This document shows, piece after piece, positions 55,672-63,310 of a stretch of 64,000 nt of DNA. Under the pieces are notes generated by a model. That model was not told where the DNA came from, ran no database searches, and saw only the letters and a list, made by a program, of their open reading frames with translations. This stretch comes from Nonomuraea jabiensis (GTDB lineage Bacteria > Actinomycetota > Actinomycetes > Streptosporangiales > Streptosporangiaceae): assembly GCF_014204795.1 (NCBI RefSeq), contig NZ_JACHMB010000001.1:10490501-10554500 (forward strand), written 5' to 3'. How positions within the stretch are numbered: position 1 is the stretch's first letter; every line of letters begins with the position of its first letter. The translations under genes and the position numbers were made by a program.

Positions 55672-57078
55672 ATGAGATTGCTGGCCGGGGTCGACGCGGG
55701 GACCACGCATGTCAAGGTGGGCCTCTTCGACGAGCGGGGCGGCTGCGTCGCGGCCGTGCGGCAGCCGACCCCGCGCGAGCTGCCCGCCCTCGTCGCCGCG
55801 GTGACGGGGGCGCTCGGCGAGTGCGCCGCGCGGGCCGGGCGGGGGCCGGACGCGATCGGGATCGCGGGCATGGCCGAGACCGGCGTGCCCCTCGACCGCG
55901 CGGGGCGGCCGCTCGCCCCGCTGCTGTGGTGGAACGACCCGCGGGCCGCGCGGGAGGCCGCCGAGCTGGCCCGGGACGCCACGGCGTTGTACGCGCTGAC
56001 CGGCCGCCGCGCCGACCCCAAATCGCCGCTGGCCAAATGGCTCTGGCTGCGGGCCCACTCCCCCGAGGTGCTGGAGGCGATGCGGTGGTGGGTGAACGTG
56101 CCGGACGCCGTGGCGTACGCGCTCACGGGTCGCCTGCGCACGCACGAGACGCTGGGCGCCCGCACCCTGGCCTACGACCTGGAGGCCAGGGACTACGCCC
56201 CGGAGCTGCTCGCGCGGGCCGGGCTGCGCGGCGACCAGTTGCCGGCTCCGGCCGGGTCCGTGGAGCCGGTCGGGCCGCTGACCGCGCAGGTGAGCGGGGT
56301 GGCCTCCGGGGTCCCCGTGGTGATCGCGGGCCACGACCACGCGGTGGGGTCGTGGGCGGCGGGGGTGCGGCGGCCCGGCGACGTGGCCGACTCCCTCGGC
56401 ACGGCGGAGGCGGTGATGGTGCTGTCGGACTCCCGCCCGGATGCGCGTACGGGGCTGGCCCGCGGCATCACGACCGACCCGTCGCTGGACGGGAGGCGCA
56501 GGGTGGTGGTCGGCGGCCTGCCGACCAGCGGCGCCGTGCTCGACTGGCTGCTCACCCTCACCGGCAACGGCGAGAGCGGGTACGCGGCGCTGCCCGGGCT
56601 GCTGAACGGGGTGCGGTTGCCGACGGGGATCGTGGTGGAGCCGTACCTGCGGGGCCGGAGCGCTCCCGCGCCCGACCGCGGCCGGCGCGTGACGGTGTCG
56701 GGGCTCGGGCCGGAGCACACGCCGGGCGACCTGCTGGCGGCGGCCGTCGAGGGCACCTGCCTGCACGCCCGCTGGATGCTCGACGAGCTCGCCGCCGTCA
56801 CCGGCACCGCTCCCGAGCGCCTGGTGGTCCTCGGCGGGCAGGTCAGGATCCCGCTGTGGATGCGGGTCAAGGCCGCGGTCTCACCCGCCCCCGTCGAGGT
56901 GGTGCGATCCGATGACGCGGTCTGCGCGGGCGCGGCGCTCATCGCGGGGCAGGCGGGCGGGTCGCTCGACGACGTACCCGTGCTCCCTCGCGATCGCCAG
57001 CCGCCCGAACCCGAGCTCGCCGCCGCCTACGTTCCCATTTACGAGCGTTTCCTGGCCTCGGCCCGCACACCCCGATAA
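55672..57078 (+). CDS. FGGY-family carbohydrate kinase
   Basis: Phosphorylates a sugar or polyol. The 468-residue protein has GVDAGTTHVKVGLFDERGG (phosphate loop), LLWWNDPRA, VVIAGHDHAVGSWAAGVRRP and DSLGTAEAVMVL, and in the second half LVVLGGQVRIPLWMRVKAAV with CAGAALIAGQAGG, as in xylulose/gluconate/glycerol kinases. The substrate cannot be chosen. It starts at ATG 55672 or GTG 55666; no clear ribosome-binding site. It is a single gene between the EF-G paralogue and a minisatellite. Confidence 0.88.
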   Translation: MRLLAGVDAGTTHVKVGLFDERGGCVAAVRQPTPRELPALVAAVTGALGECAARAGRGPDAIGIAGMAETGVPLDRAGRPLAPLLWWNDPRAAREAAELARDATALYALTGRRADPKSPLAKWLWLRAHSPEVLEAMRWWVNVPDAVAYALTGRLRTHETLGARTLAYDLEARDYAPELLARAGLRGDQLPAPAGSVEPVGPLTAQVSGVASGVPVVIAGHDHAVGSWAAGVRRPGDVADSLGTAEAVMVLSDSRPDARTGLARGITTDPSLDGRRRVVVGGLPTSGAVLDWLLTLTGNGESGYAALPGLLNGVRLPTGIVVEPYLRGRSAPAPDRGRRVTVSGLGPEHTPGDLLAAAVEGTCLHARWMLDELAAVTGTAPERLVVLGGQVRIPLWMRVKAAVSPAPVEVVRSDDAVCAGAALIAGQAGGSLDDVPVLPRDRQPPEPELAAAYVPIYERFLASARTPR

Positions 57079-57156
57079 CGGCCCGCCGCCGCAGGCACCT
57101 GCGACGACGGCGCCGCAACGTGCTCGGGGACCGGCGGGGCGTGGCAGGGCGGGAGA

Positions 57157-57254
57157 GGCGGCGCAACGCGGGCGGCGCAACGCGGGCGGCGCGGCACGGG
57201 CGGCGCGGCACGGGCGGCGCGGCACGGGCGGCGCGGCACGGGCGGCGCGGGGGC
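57157..57254. repeat. Minisatellite: seven tandem 14-base units
   Basis: Units start every 14 bases from 57157: two GGCGGCGCAACGCG, four GGCGGCGCGGCACG and one GGCGGCGCGGGGGC. It lies between the FGGY kinase stop (57078) and the end of the convergent dehydrogenase (57260). It probably arose by slippage and may vary between strains; it could also serve as a transcription barrier. Confidence 0.85.
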
Positions 57255-57259
57255 ACGTC

Positions 57260-58249
57260 TCAGGTGACGCGCAGGACGATGCGGCCGCCGGCCGTGCCTG
57301 CCGTCTGGCGCTGCCAGGCCGGGCCCGCCTGCGCCAGCGGCACCACCTCGTGGGCCACCGACAGCCGCCCCCGGGCCGCGTGTCCGGCGATCAGCGTGAT
57401 GGCCTGGGCGCGTTGCTCCCGGGTGAGCTCGTTGTTGGTGTACCCGAGCACCCGCAGCGACCGGCCGCGCAGGGTGGAGGAGTCGAGCGGGCACGTCTCG
57501 GAGGCCGAGCCGCCGAGGTTGACGAGCCTGCCGCCCGGCCGGAGGGTGCGGGCCGCCGCGGCGGCCGGGGCGCCGAAGAGGGGGTCGAGCACCAGGTCCA
57601 CCGGCCCGTCGCAGGCGGCCGAGAGGCGGGCGGCGAGGCCGGCCACGTCCTGCGTGCCGAGCTCCACCACCGCGTCCGCCCCCGCCCGCCGCGCCCGTTC
57701 CCGGCCTTCGGGAGAGCGGGCGGCCGCGACGACCCGGCGCGCGCCGGCCAGGCGGGCGAGCTGAACGGCCGCCTGGCCCACCACGCCCCCGGCGCCCAGC
57801 ACCACCACCTGCTCCCCCGCCGCGAGCTCGCCGCGCCAGGTCAGCGCCAGGTGGGCGGCCACGGCCGACAGGCCGAGCGCGGCGACGGCGTACGGGTCGG
57901 CGCCGGCGGGCAGCTCCACCAGGTCCTCCGAACGCACCACGGCCAGCCCCGCCATGCTCCCGTCGCCGGGCGCCATCCCGGCCGTGGTCGGGAACCACAC
58001 GGCCCTCTCCCCGACGGTCCCGACGCCCTGGACGCCGGGCACGTAGGGGACGGCGGGCGTGCCGAAGTAGGAGGCGCCGCCCGCGCACAGCAGGTCCAGC
58101 GGCGTGACGGGGGCGGCACGTACGCGCACCAGGCTCTCCCCCGGCCCGGCCACCGGCACGGGGACGTCGCCGACCACGGGCGGCCGGCCGCACGTCTCGA
58201 TCCGGGCCGCGCGCATCCGGCCGGGGTCACCGGTCCCGGTGGCGGTCAT
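57260..58249 (-). CDS. Zinc-free MDR-type dehydrogenase of the aromatic-cleavage operon
   Basis: A 329-residue medium-chain dehydrogenase/reductase. GESLVRVRAAPVTPLDLLCA and VPYVPGVQGVGTVGERAV form the GroES half. VVVLGAGGVVGQAAVQLARL is the cofactor loop, and the end is GTAGGRIVLRV. No zinc-binding cysteines are arranged as in alcohol dehydrogenases. ATG 58249 overlaps the LigA-subunit stop (TGATG). It is the last gene of the catabolic operon and probably reduces or oxidises a ring-cleavage product; the substrate is inferred, not shown. Confidence 0.87.
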   Translation of the reverse strand: MTATGTGDPGRMRAARIETCGRPPVVGDVPVPVAGPGESLVRVRAAPVTPLDLLCAGGASYFGTPAVPYVPGVQGVGTVGERAVWFPTTAGMAPGDGSMAGLAVVRSEDLVELPAGADPYAVAALGLSAVAAHLALTWRGELAAGEQVVVLGAGGVVGQAAVQLARLAGARRVVAAARSPEGRERARRAGADAVVELGTQDVAGLAARLSAACDGPVDLVLDPLFGAPAAAAARTLRPGGRLVNLGGSASETCPLDSSTLRGRSLRVLGYTNNELTREQRAQAITLIAGHAARGRLSVAHEVVPLAQAGPAWQRQTAGTAGGRIVLRVT

Positions 58250-58608
58250 CAGGTCGCGATGTCCGGGTACGGGAGCCGGAAGCTTGCCAGCCGCCGGGCG
58301 TACTCCGTCTGGAAGCCCAGCGGCGGGTGGTCGCGCTCGAACATCGCGATGAACAGGGTCAGCGTGAGGAACGGGTGCGCCCCCAGCTCGAACAGCTTCG
58401 GGTAGTCGTGCGCGGCCAGCGCCTCGCGCTCGGCGTCGTCGAGGCGCAGCCACGTGGACGACTCGCCGGTGTGGCAGCCGAGGATGCGGTTGGCGTACTC
58501 GGACTCCCACCACTCGACGGTGGCGCGCGGCTCCTCGCGGTAACGCTCGACCAGCTCGGGATCGCGGTCGACGGTGAAGAGGAACTTGTTCAGCAGATAC
58601 TTGCTCAT
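58249..58608 (-). CDS. Extradiol dioxygenase small subunit (LigA domain)
   Basis: A 119-residue helical LigA-type subunit, which caps the active site of class III extradiol dioxygenases such as protocatechuate 4,5-dioxygenase. It shows MSKYLLNKFLFTVDRDPELV, YREEPRATVEWW, LDDAEREALAAHDYPKLFEL and GAHPFLTLTLFIAMF, the standard LigA blocks. GGAGGG lies 4 bases before ATG 58608. The catalytic LigB subunit is encoded immediately upstream. Confidence 0.9.
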   Translation of the reverse strand: MSKYLLNKFLFTVDRDPELVERYREEPRATVEWWESEYANRILGCHTGESSTWLRLDDAEREALAAHDYPKLFELGAHPFLTLTLFIAMFERDHPPLGFQTEYARRLASFRLPYPDIAT

Positions 58609-58672
58609 GCGCCCTCCTTCGTCGGGCACATGAGCATGCTGCTGTGCCCATTGGTTCGCTCGCTCCGCTCGC

Positions 58673-59536
58673 TCACGCAGCCCCTCCGCTCGGATACCAG
58701 GTGAAGTACGCCTCCATGGTGTGGAACAGGTCGTAGGTGTCCACGTAGTCGGCCTTGCGGCCCTCCCCCGCCACCCCCATCATCAGCATGAAGTCCATGA
58801 ACCCGTGAGTGGCGTTCCCCGGCAGGTGGAGGCTGTCCAGGGTGACCTCCGACAGGCATCCCTCGATGTCCCCGGTGGAGATCCACTCGACGGCCTTGCG
58901 GTCGAACTCCGGGTCGGGCCCGTGCGGCCCGAACTGGCGCGGCCCGCCGAGCTCCAGCGACAGGTGCCCGGTGCCGATGACCGCCACCCGCCGGTCCGCC
59001 GGCCACGACTCCACGAGCTGCCTGATCGTCCGCCCGAGCTGCACGAACCGCTGGGGACGCGGCAGCGGCGGGGCGAAGATGTTGGTGTAGACGGGCACGA
59101 TCGGCAGGTCGGCCTCGGGACGCAGGGTGATGATCGGGCACGTGATCGAGTGGTCGATGCGCAGCTCGTTGCTGAAGGCGAGGTCGAAACCGGCGTCCAG
59201 GCCCTCGCGCAGGAGGTACGCCGACAGGTCCTCCTGGCCCTTGAGCACCATCCGGGGTAACCCGAACTCGCGTTCCTCGTTGTAGAAGTTCGCGTCGTAG
59301 AAGGGCGCCTTGCCGACCAGGAACTGCGGCATGTTGTCCAGCCACAGCTGGTGGAAGTGGTCGGAGCCGACCATCACCAGCACGTCGGGCCGCGCCCTCG
59401 TGAGGGTCTGCCGGAACGCCTCCACCTTGCGCACCCACTCGTCGGCGAACGGCGGGCGGTCCTCGCCGGTGGAGGTGCTGGCGCGGTAGTAGAAGGGGTG
59501 GTGGGTGGATGCGATGACCGCGACGAGTTCAGCCAT
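58673..59536 (-). CDS. Extradiol ring-cleavage dioxygenase catalytic subunit (LigB type)
   Basis: Cleaves an aromatic diol next to the hydroxyls with O2 and Fe(II). The 287-residue protein has the LigB metal ligands: VIASTHHPFYYR (His), VGSDHFHQLWLDNMP (His) and a later acidic ligand region (FSNELRIDHSI). VIGTGHLSLELGG supplies the second-sphere His. ATG 59536 follows GGAGGT. It overlaps the citrate-lyase-like gene by 8 bases. Protocatechuate, gallate and related acids are known substrates; the present one is not defined by sequence. Confidence 0.9.
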   Translation of the reverse strand: MAELVAVIASTHHPFYYRASTSTGEDRPPFADEWVRKVEAFRQTLTRARPDVLVMVGSDHFHQLWLDNMPQFLVGKAPFYDANFYNEEREFGLPRMVLKGQEDLSAYLLREGLDAGFDLAFSNELRIDHSITCPIITLRPEADLPIVPVYTNIFAPPLPRPQRFVQLGRTIRQLVESWPADRRVAVIGTGHLSLELGGPRQFGPHGPDPEFDRKAVEWISTGDIEGCLSEVTLDSLHLPGNATHGFMDFMLMMGVAGEGRKADYVDTYDLFHTMEAYFTWYPSGGAA

Positions 59537-60461
59537 GCGTACCTCCGTTGGCGGCATACGGCTCGGGCGGGACGGGACGGTTGTTGAGGTCCACCGAGAG
59601 GAAGATGTCGTTGGCCACGGGACGGCGCAGCTCCTCGGCCAGCTGCCCGATCAGCCCGGCCGTCCTGGCCAGCAGCGCGAAGCCGCGCAGCAGCTCCAGC
59701 GGCAGCCCCAGGTCGGCCAGGGCCGCGCCGCACGCGCCCGCCCCGTTGAGCGGCAGCGTCCGGCCCAGGATCCGGGGGTGCACGCGGCCGACGGCGGCGA
59801 AGAGCGACAGGTGCGGCCCGAACAGGCCCTCCTCGGCCGCGATCTCGAACAGCCGGGCCGTGCGCGGGTCGCCGTCCTTGTGGACGTGGTGGCCGAGGCC
59901 GGGGACGCGCCCGCCCGCCGCGCTCCGGGCCCGTACGGTCTCCAGCGCCAGGGCGTCCCAGCCGGCGTCGTCGGCCGGGAGGGGGTCGTGGGCCCGCAGC
60001 ACGTCGGCGAGGAAGCGGCCGCAGTCCTCGGTGACGCCGAGGAAGCGGGAGCCGCCGCCGAGCAGCCCGGCGGCCAGCGCTCCCTGGACGGAGTCGGGCG
60101 CCGACAGGTACGTCAGCCGCGTCACGATCGCGGTGGGCGTGAACCCGTGGTCGGCCAGCGCGGCCAGCACGGCCTCGAACACGCGTACCTCGCCGCGGGC
60201 CGGGCGGCGCTGCGTGGCCAGCCAGAACGCCAGCTCCCCGAAGCCCACCTCGCCCATGACGTCGGCGGCCAGGTCGTGCCCGAGCAGGGTGATCGTCTCC
60301 CGCGAGGACGCCCCGAGCGCGGTCGGATACACCTTCGGCTCCCCGGCACGGCCGCCCCCCACGCCGACCGCCTCCTGCGCGTGCCCACCACCCACGCCGA
60401 CCGGCTCCTCTCCGTTCTCGCCACCCACGCCGGCCGGCTCCTGCGCGTTCCCGCCGCTCAC
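59529..60461 (-). CDS. Citryl-CoA lyase/citrate-synthase-like enzyme with repeat-rich N-terminus
   Basis: A 310-residue short citrate-synthase-family protein, with C-C lyase or synthase activity on acyl-CoA. The core has LLGHDLAADVMGEVGFGELA, VPGLGHHVHKDGDPR (active-site His region) and LFAAVGRVHPRILG. Residues 4-43 are an unusual repeat: three and a half units of about 11-12 residues (for example VGVGGGHAQEAVGVGGG). Total length (310) is short for citrate synthase and close to citryl-CoA lyase-type proteins. The GTG 60461 overlaps the CoA-transferase stop. A role in splitting or forming a branched acyl-CoA in the pathway is inferred. Confidence 0.82.
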   Translation of the reverse strand: MSGGNAQEPAGVGGENGEEPVGVGGGHAQEAVGVGGGRAGEPKVYPTALGASSRETITLLGHDLAADVMGEVGFGELAFWLATQRRPARGEVRVFEAVLAALADHGFTPTAIVTRLTYLSAPDSVQGALAAGLLGGGSRFLGVTEDCGRFLADVLRAHDPLPADDAGWDALALETVRARSAAGGRVPGLGHHVHKDGDPRTARLFEIAAEEGLFGPHLSLFAAVGRVHPRILGRTLPLNGAGACGAALADLGLPLELLRGFALLARTAGLIGQLAEELRRPVANDIFLSVDLNNRPVPPEPYAANGGTHG

Positions 60462-61636
60462 GACCGCGCCTCTCCGGGGGATCCCTCCGGCGGCTCGGGG
60501 AGGGTGAGCCACTTGCGCAGCTCCGTGCCGTGCTCGTCGAGCTCCGGCGGCGGCAGCCGGTAACCCGCGGGCGTCTCCGAGAACCGGATCGGATGCCGCG
60601 TCGTCGGCACGGCCCGTTCCCCCTCCCCCACCACGACCACCGGTTCGAGCCCGAACCGCTCGGCCACCGCGAACCCGCCGTCGATCGTGTTGATCGGCCC
60701 GCTCGGCACCCCCGCCTCCACCAGCAGGTCGAACCACTCCTCCGCCCGCCGGGTCACGAGCCGCTCCACGAGGATCGGCCTCAGCTCCTCCCGCCGCGCG
60801 GTCCGGTCGGCGTTGCGGGCGAAGCGCGGGTCGGCGGCCACCTCGGGGATGCCCAGCACCTCGCACAGCTTGCGGAACTGCCCGTCGTTGGCGGCCGCGA
60901 CGATCAGCTCGTGGTCCGCCGTCGGCAGCGGCTCGTACGGGAACACGCTCGGATGCGCGTTGCCCATCCGGTACGGCACCACGCCCCCGGCCACGTACGC
61001 CGAGCTCTGGTTGACCAGCCCCGCCAGCGCCGACGACAGCAGGTTGACCTCGACGTGCTGCCCCCGCCCGGTGGCCTCCCGATGCCGCAGCGCGGCGAGG
61101 ATGCCGATGACGGCGTGGTTGCCCGCCATCACGTCGAACACCGAGATCCCGGCCCGGTACGGCGGCCCGCCGGGATCGCCGGTCAGGCTCATCAGCCCCG
61201 ACATGGCCTGCACCATCAGGTCGTATCCCGGCACCCGCGCGCCCGCCCCGGCGCCGAACCCGCTGATGGAGGCGTACACGACGCCGGGGTTCAGGGCCCG
61301 CACGGCCGGGAAGTCCAGCCCGTACTTGGCGAGCCCGCCCGGCCGGAAGTTCTCCACCAGCACGTCCGCGCGCCGGGCCAGCTCCCTGGCCGCCTGCGCG
61401 TCGGCAGGGTCGCGCAGGTCGAGGGCGATCGACCGCTTCCCCCGGTTGACCCCGAGGTAGTACGTGGACACCTCGCCCCGCGCGGGCGGCGTCCACGACC
61501 GGGTGTCGTCCCCGCCGGGCGACTCGACCTTGACGACGTCGGCCCCCAGGTCGGCCAGGAGCATCGTGGCGTACGGCCCCGCCAGGACCCTGGAGAAGTC
61601 GGCCACCAGCAGGCCGGACAGCGGCCCCTCAGCCAC
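60458..61636 (-). CDS. CaiB/BaiF-type (class III) CoA transferase
   Basis: Moves CoA between acids. The 392-residue protein opens GLLVADFSRVLAGPYATMLL then ADLGADVVKVESPGGDDTR, and has the catalytic-Asp region PGYDLMVQAMSGLMSLTGDP. Further blocks are RGQHVEVNLLSSALAGLVNQ and YRAGISVFDVMAGNHAVIGI. GTG 61636 with GGGGAG upstream is the likely start; the frame extends to 61699 but would then cover the operator. First gene of the operon 61636-57260. It probably makes the CoA thioester used by the citrate-lyase-like enzyme. Confidence 0.9.
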   Translation of the reverse strand: MAEGPLSGLLVADFSRVLAGPYATMLLADLGADVVKVESPGGDDTRSWTPPARGEVSTYYLGVNRGKRSIALDLRDPADAQAARELARRADVLVENFRPGGLAKYGLDFPAVRALNPGVVYASISGFGAGAGARVPGYDLMVQAMSGLMSLTGDPGGPPYRAGISVFDVMAGNHAVIGILAALRHREATGRGQHVEVNLLSSALAGLVNQSSAYVAGGVVPYRMGNAHPSVFPYEPLPTADHELIVAAANDGQFRKLCEVLGIPEVAADPRFARNADRTARREELRPILVERLVTRRAEEWFDLLVEAGVPSGPINTIDGGFAVAERFGLEPVVVVGEGERAVPTTRHPIRFSETPAGYRLPPPELDEHGTELRKWLTLPEPPEGSPGEARS

Positions 61637-61666
61637 GATGCGACTCCCCTTTCCGCGTCCGTTGAA

Positions 61667-61680
61667 CGGACATATGTCCG
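61667..61680. promoter_or_regulatory. 14-base perfect palindrome, candidate IclR operator
   Basis: CGGACATATGTCCG is perfectly self-complementary. It lies 31 bases upstream of the CoA-transferase GTG and 118 bases before the divergent amidohydrolase. A related imperfect copy (CGGACA then CGTTCG, 61769-61782) lies just before that gene. The IclR-type gene at 63311 is the obvious regulator. Confidence 0.65.
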
Positions 61681-61768
61681 CTGAGCCTGATCTCATCATC
61701 GACGCGAGCCCGCGTCAACCGTCTTGACACGTGGACGAGCGCTCATCACAGTGACTGTGACCGTGTAG

Positions 61769-61782
61769 CGGACAATCGTTCG
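61769..61782. promoter_or_regulatory. Second, imperfect CGGACA site near amidohydrolase start
   Basis: CGGACA-AT-CGTTCG shares the left half of the 61667-61680 palindrome and diverges in the right half. It sits 15 bases before the amidohydrolase ATG (61798). Two sites suggest that one regulator controls both directions. Confidence 0.4.
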
Positions 61783-61797
61783 CAAGGAGCGTGTGCC

Positions 61798-63240
61798 ATG
61801 AACGAGTTCGAGGCCGGACGGCCCGTGGTGCTGCGCGGCGGCACCGTGCTGCCCATGTCGCCCCGTGGGAGCAGGCGGGTTCTGCCCCGCACGGACGTCC
61901 TGGTGACCGGGGACAGGATCGCCGCCGTCGGCCCCGAGCTGGCGGCGCCCGAGGACGCGGTCGTGATCGACGCGTCCGGCGGCCTGGTCATGCCGGGCAT
62001 GATCGACACCCACCGGCACATGTGGCAGACGGCGCTGCGCGGCTACGGCGCCGACTGGACGCTCACCCAGTACTTCGTCTGGTTCTACCTGGAGCACGGC
62101 AAGCTGTTCCGCCCCGAGGACATCCACGCGGGCAACACCCTGGCCGCGATCGAGGCGCTGGACGCCGGCGTCACCACCGTCGTGGACTGGTCGCACGGCC
62201 TGCGGACCGTCGACCACGCCGACGCCGCCGCCGACGCGCTGGAGTCCGTGCCCGGCCGGTACGTGCTCGCCTACGGCAACATCCAGCAGCCGCCCGCCGA
62301 GTGGACGGCCGCGCCCGAGTTCCGCGACTTCGTGCGCCGGCGCGTCACCGGCGGCGACATGCTCGGCTTCCAGATCGCCTTCGACGTGCTCGGCGACCCC
62401 TCCTTCCCGGAGCGGCCCGCGTTCGAGGTGGCCCGCGAGCTCGGCGCCGCCGTCACCACGCACGCCGGCGTGTGGGGCGCCACCAGCGACGACGGCATCC
62501 GCCTGATGCACGAGCACGGCTTCATGACGCCGGAGACGATCTACGTGCACGCGGCCTCGCTGTCGGCCGACTCCTACCACCGCATCGCGGCCACCGGCGG
62601 CTCGATCTCGGTCTCCACGGAGAGCGAGCAGAGCGCCGGCCAGGGCTACCCGCCCACCTGGGCGGTCCGCGCCCACGGCATCCCGGTGTCGCTGTCCATG
62701 GACACCAGCGTGTGGTGGAGCGGCGACCTGTTCTCGGCCATGCGCGCCACGCTCGGCGCCGACCGCTCGCGCGAGCACCTGGAGGCGCACGCCAAGGGCG
62801 AGACGGTCACGCACTGCGGCCTGCGCGCCGACCAGGTCGTGGAGTGGGCGACCCGGGGCGGCGCCCGGGCGCTGGGCCGCGACGATCTCGGCGTCGTCGA
62901 GCCCGGAGCAAAGGCCGACCTCGTGCTGGTCAAGAACGAGCACTCGCCGGTGTCGTTCCCGATCCTCAACCCGTTCGGGCACGTCGCGTTCCAGGCCCAG
63001 CGCGGCGACGTGCACACCGTCATCGTCAACGGCCGCGTGGTCAAGCACGAGCACCGCCTGCTCGGCGTCGACCTCGCCGCAGCCCGCGCGCGGGTCGAGC
63101 GCACGGTCGAGCACCTGCGCTCGACGATGGGCGACGAGGCCTGGGAGAAGGGCATGAACCCGGACATCCCTTCGGCGAAGGTCCTCGACAACCCGTACAC
63201 GTACACCGACTACCGCAGCGACGCCACCCACCGCCTCTGA
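61798..63240 (+). CDS. Amidohydrolase-superfamily enzyme (TrzN/AtzA/MtaD-like)
   Basis: A 480-residue metal-dependent hydrolase that removes an amine or other group from a (hetero)aromatic or purine-like compound. The metal ligands are His72 and His74 (DTHRHMW), a later His in TTHAGVWG, one in IYVHAASLS and the Asp in SMDTSVWW. The composite N- and C-terminal strands (VVLRGGTVLPM, VIVNGRVVKHEH) form the usual second domain. GGAG is 9 bases upstream of the start. It is divergent from the LigAB/CoA-transferase operon and adjacent to the IclR gene. It may deaminate the substrate before ring cleavage (inference). Confidence 0.9.
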   Translation: MNEFEAGRPVVLRGGTVLPMSPRGSRRVLPRTDVLVTGDRIAAVGPELAAPEDAVVIDASGGLVMPGMIDTHRHMWQTALRGYGADWTLTQYFVWFYLEHGKLFRPEDIHAGNTLAAIEALDAGVTTVVDWSHGLRTVDHADAAADALESVPGRYVLAYGNIQQPPAEWTAAPEFRDFVRRRVTGGDMLGFQIAFDVLGDPSFPERPAFEVARELGAAVTTHAGVWGATSDDGIRLMHEHGFMTPETIYVHAASLSADSYHRIAATGGSISVSTESEQSAGQGYPPTWAVRAHGIPVSLSMDTSVWWSGDLFSAMRATLGADRSREHLEAHAKGETVTHCGLRADQVVEWATRGGARALGRDDLGVVEPGAKADLVLVKNEHSPVSFPILNPFGHVAFQAQRGDVHTVIVNGRVVKHEHRLLGVDLAAARARVERTVEHLRSTMGDEAWEKGMNPDIPSAKVLDNPYTYTDYRSDATHRL

Positions 63241-63310
63241 TCGGCCGCTGTGCGGACGGGCGACCGTCTAAAGTCGGATCGAACGGATTCCGAGCGAGGC
63301 GAGGGCGTAG

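Noticed and set aside
53320..56766. A 1,148-codon open frame on the minus strand opposite the EF-G-like and FGGY kinase genes
   Set aside because: It runs antisense to two clear genes, its composition is His/Pro/Gln/Arg/Gly-rich without any domain, and such long antisense frames are expected in GC-rich codon-biased DNA.
57157..57254. Possible CRISPR array
   Set aside because: The 14-base units are directly adjacent with no spacers and no cas genes are present.
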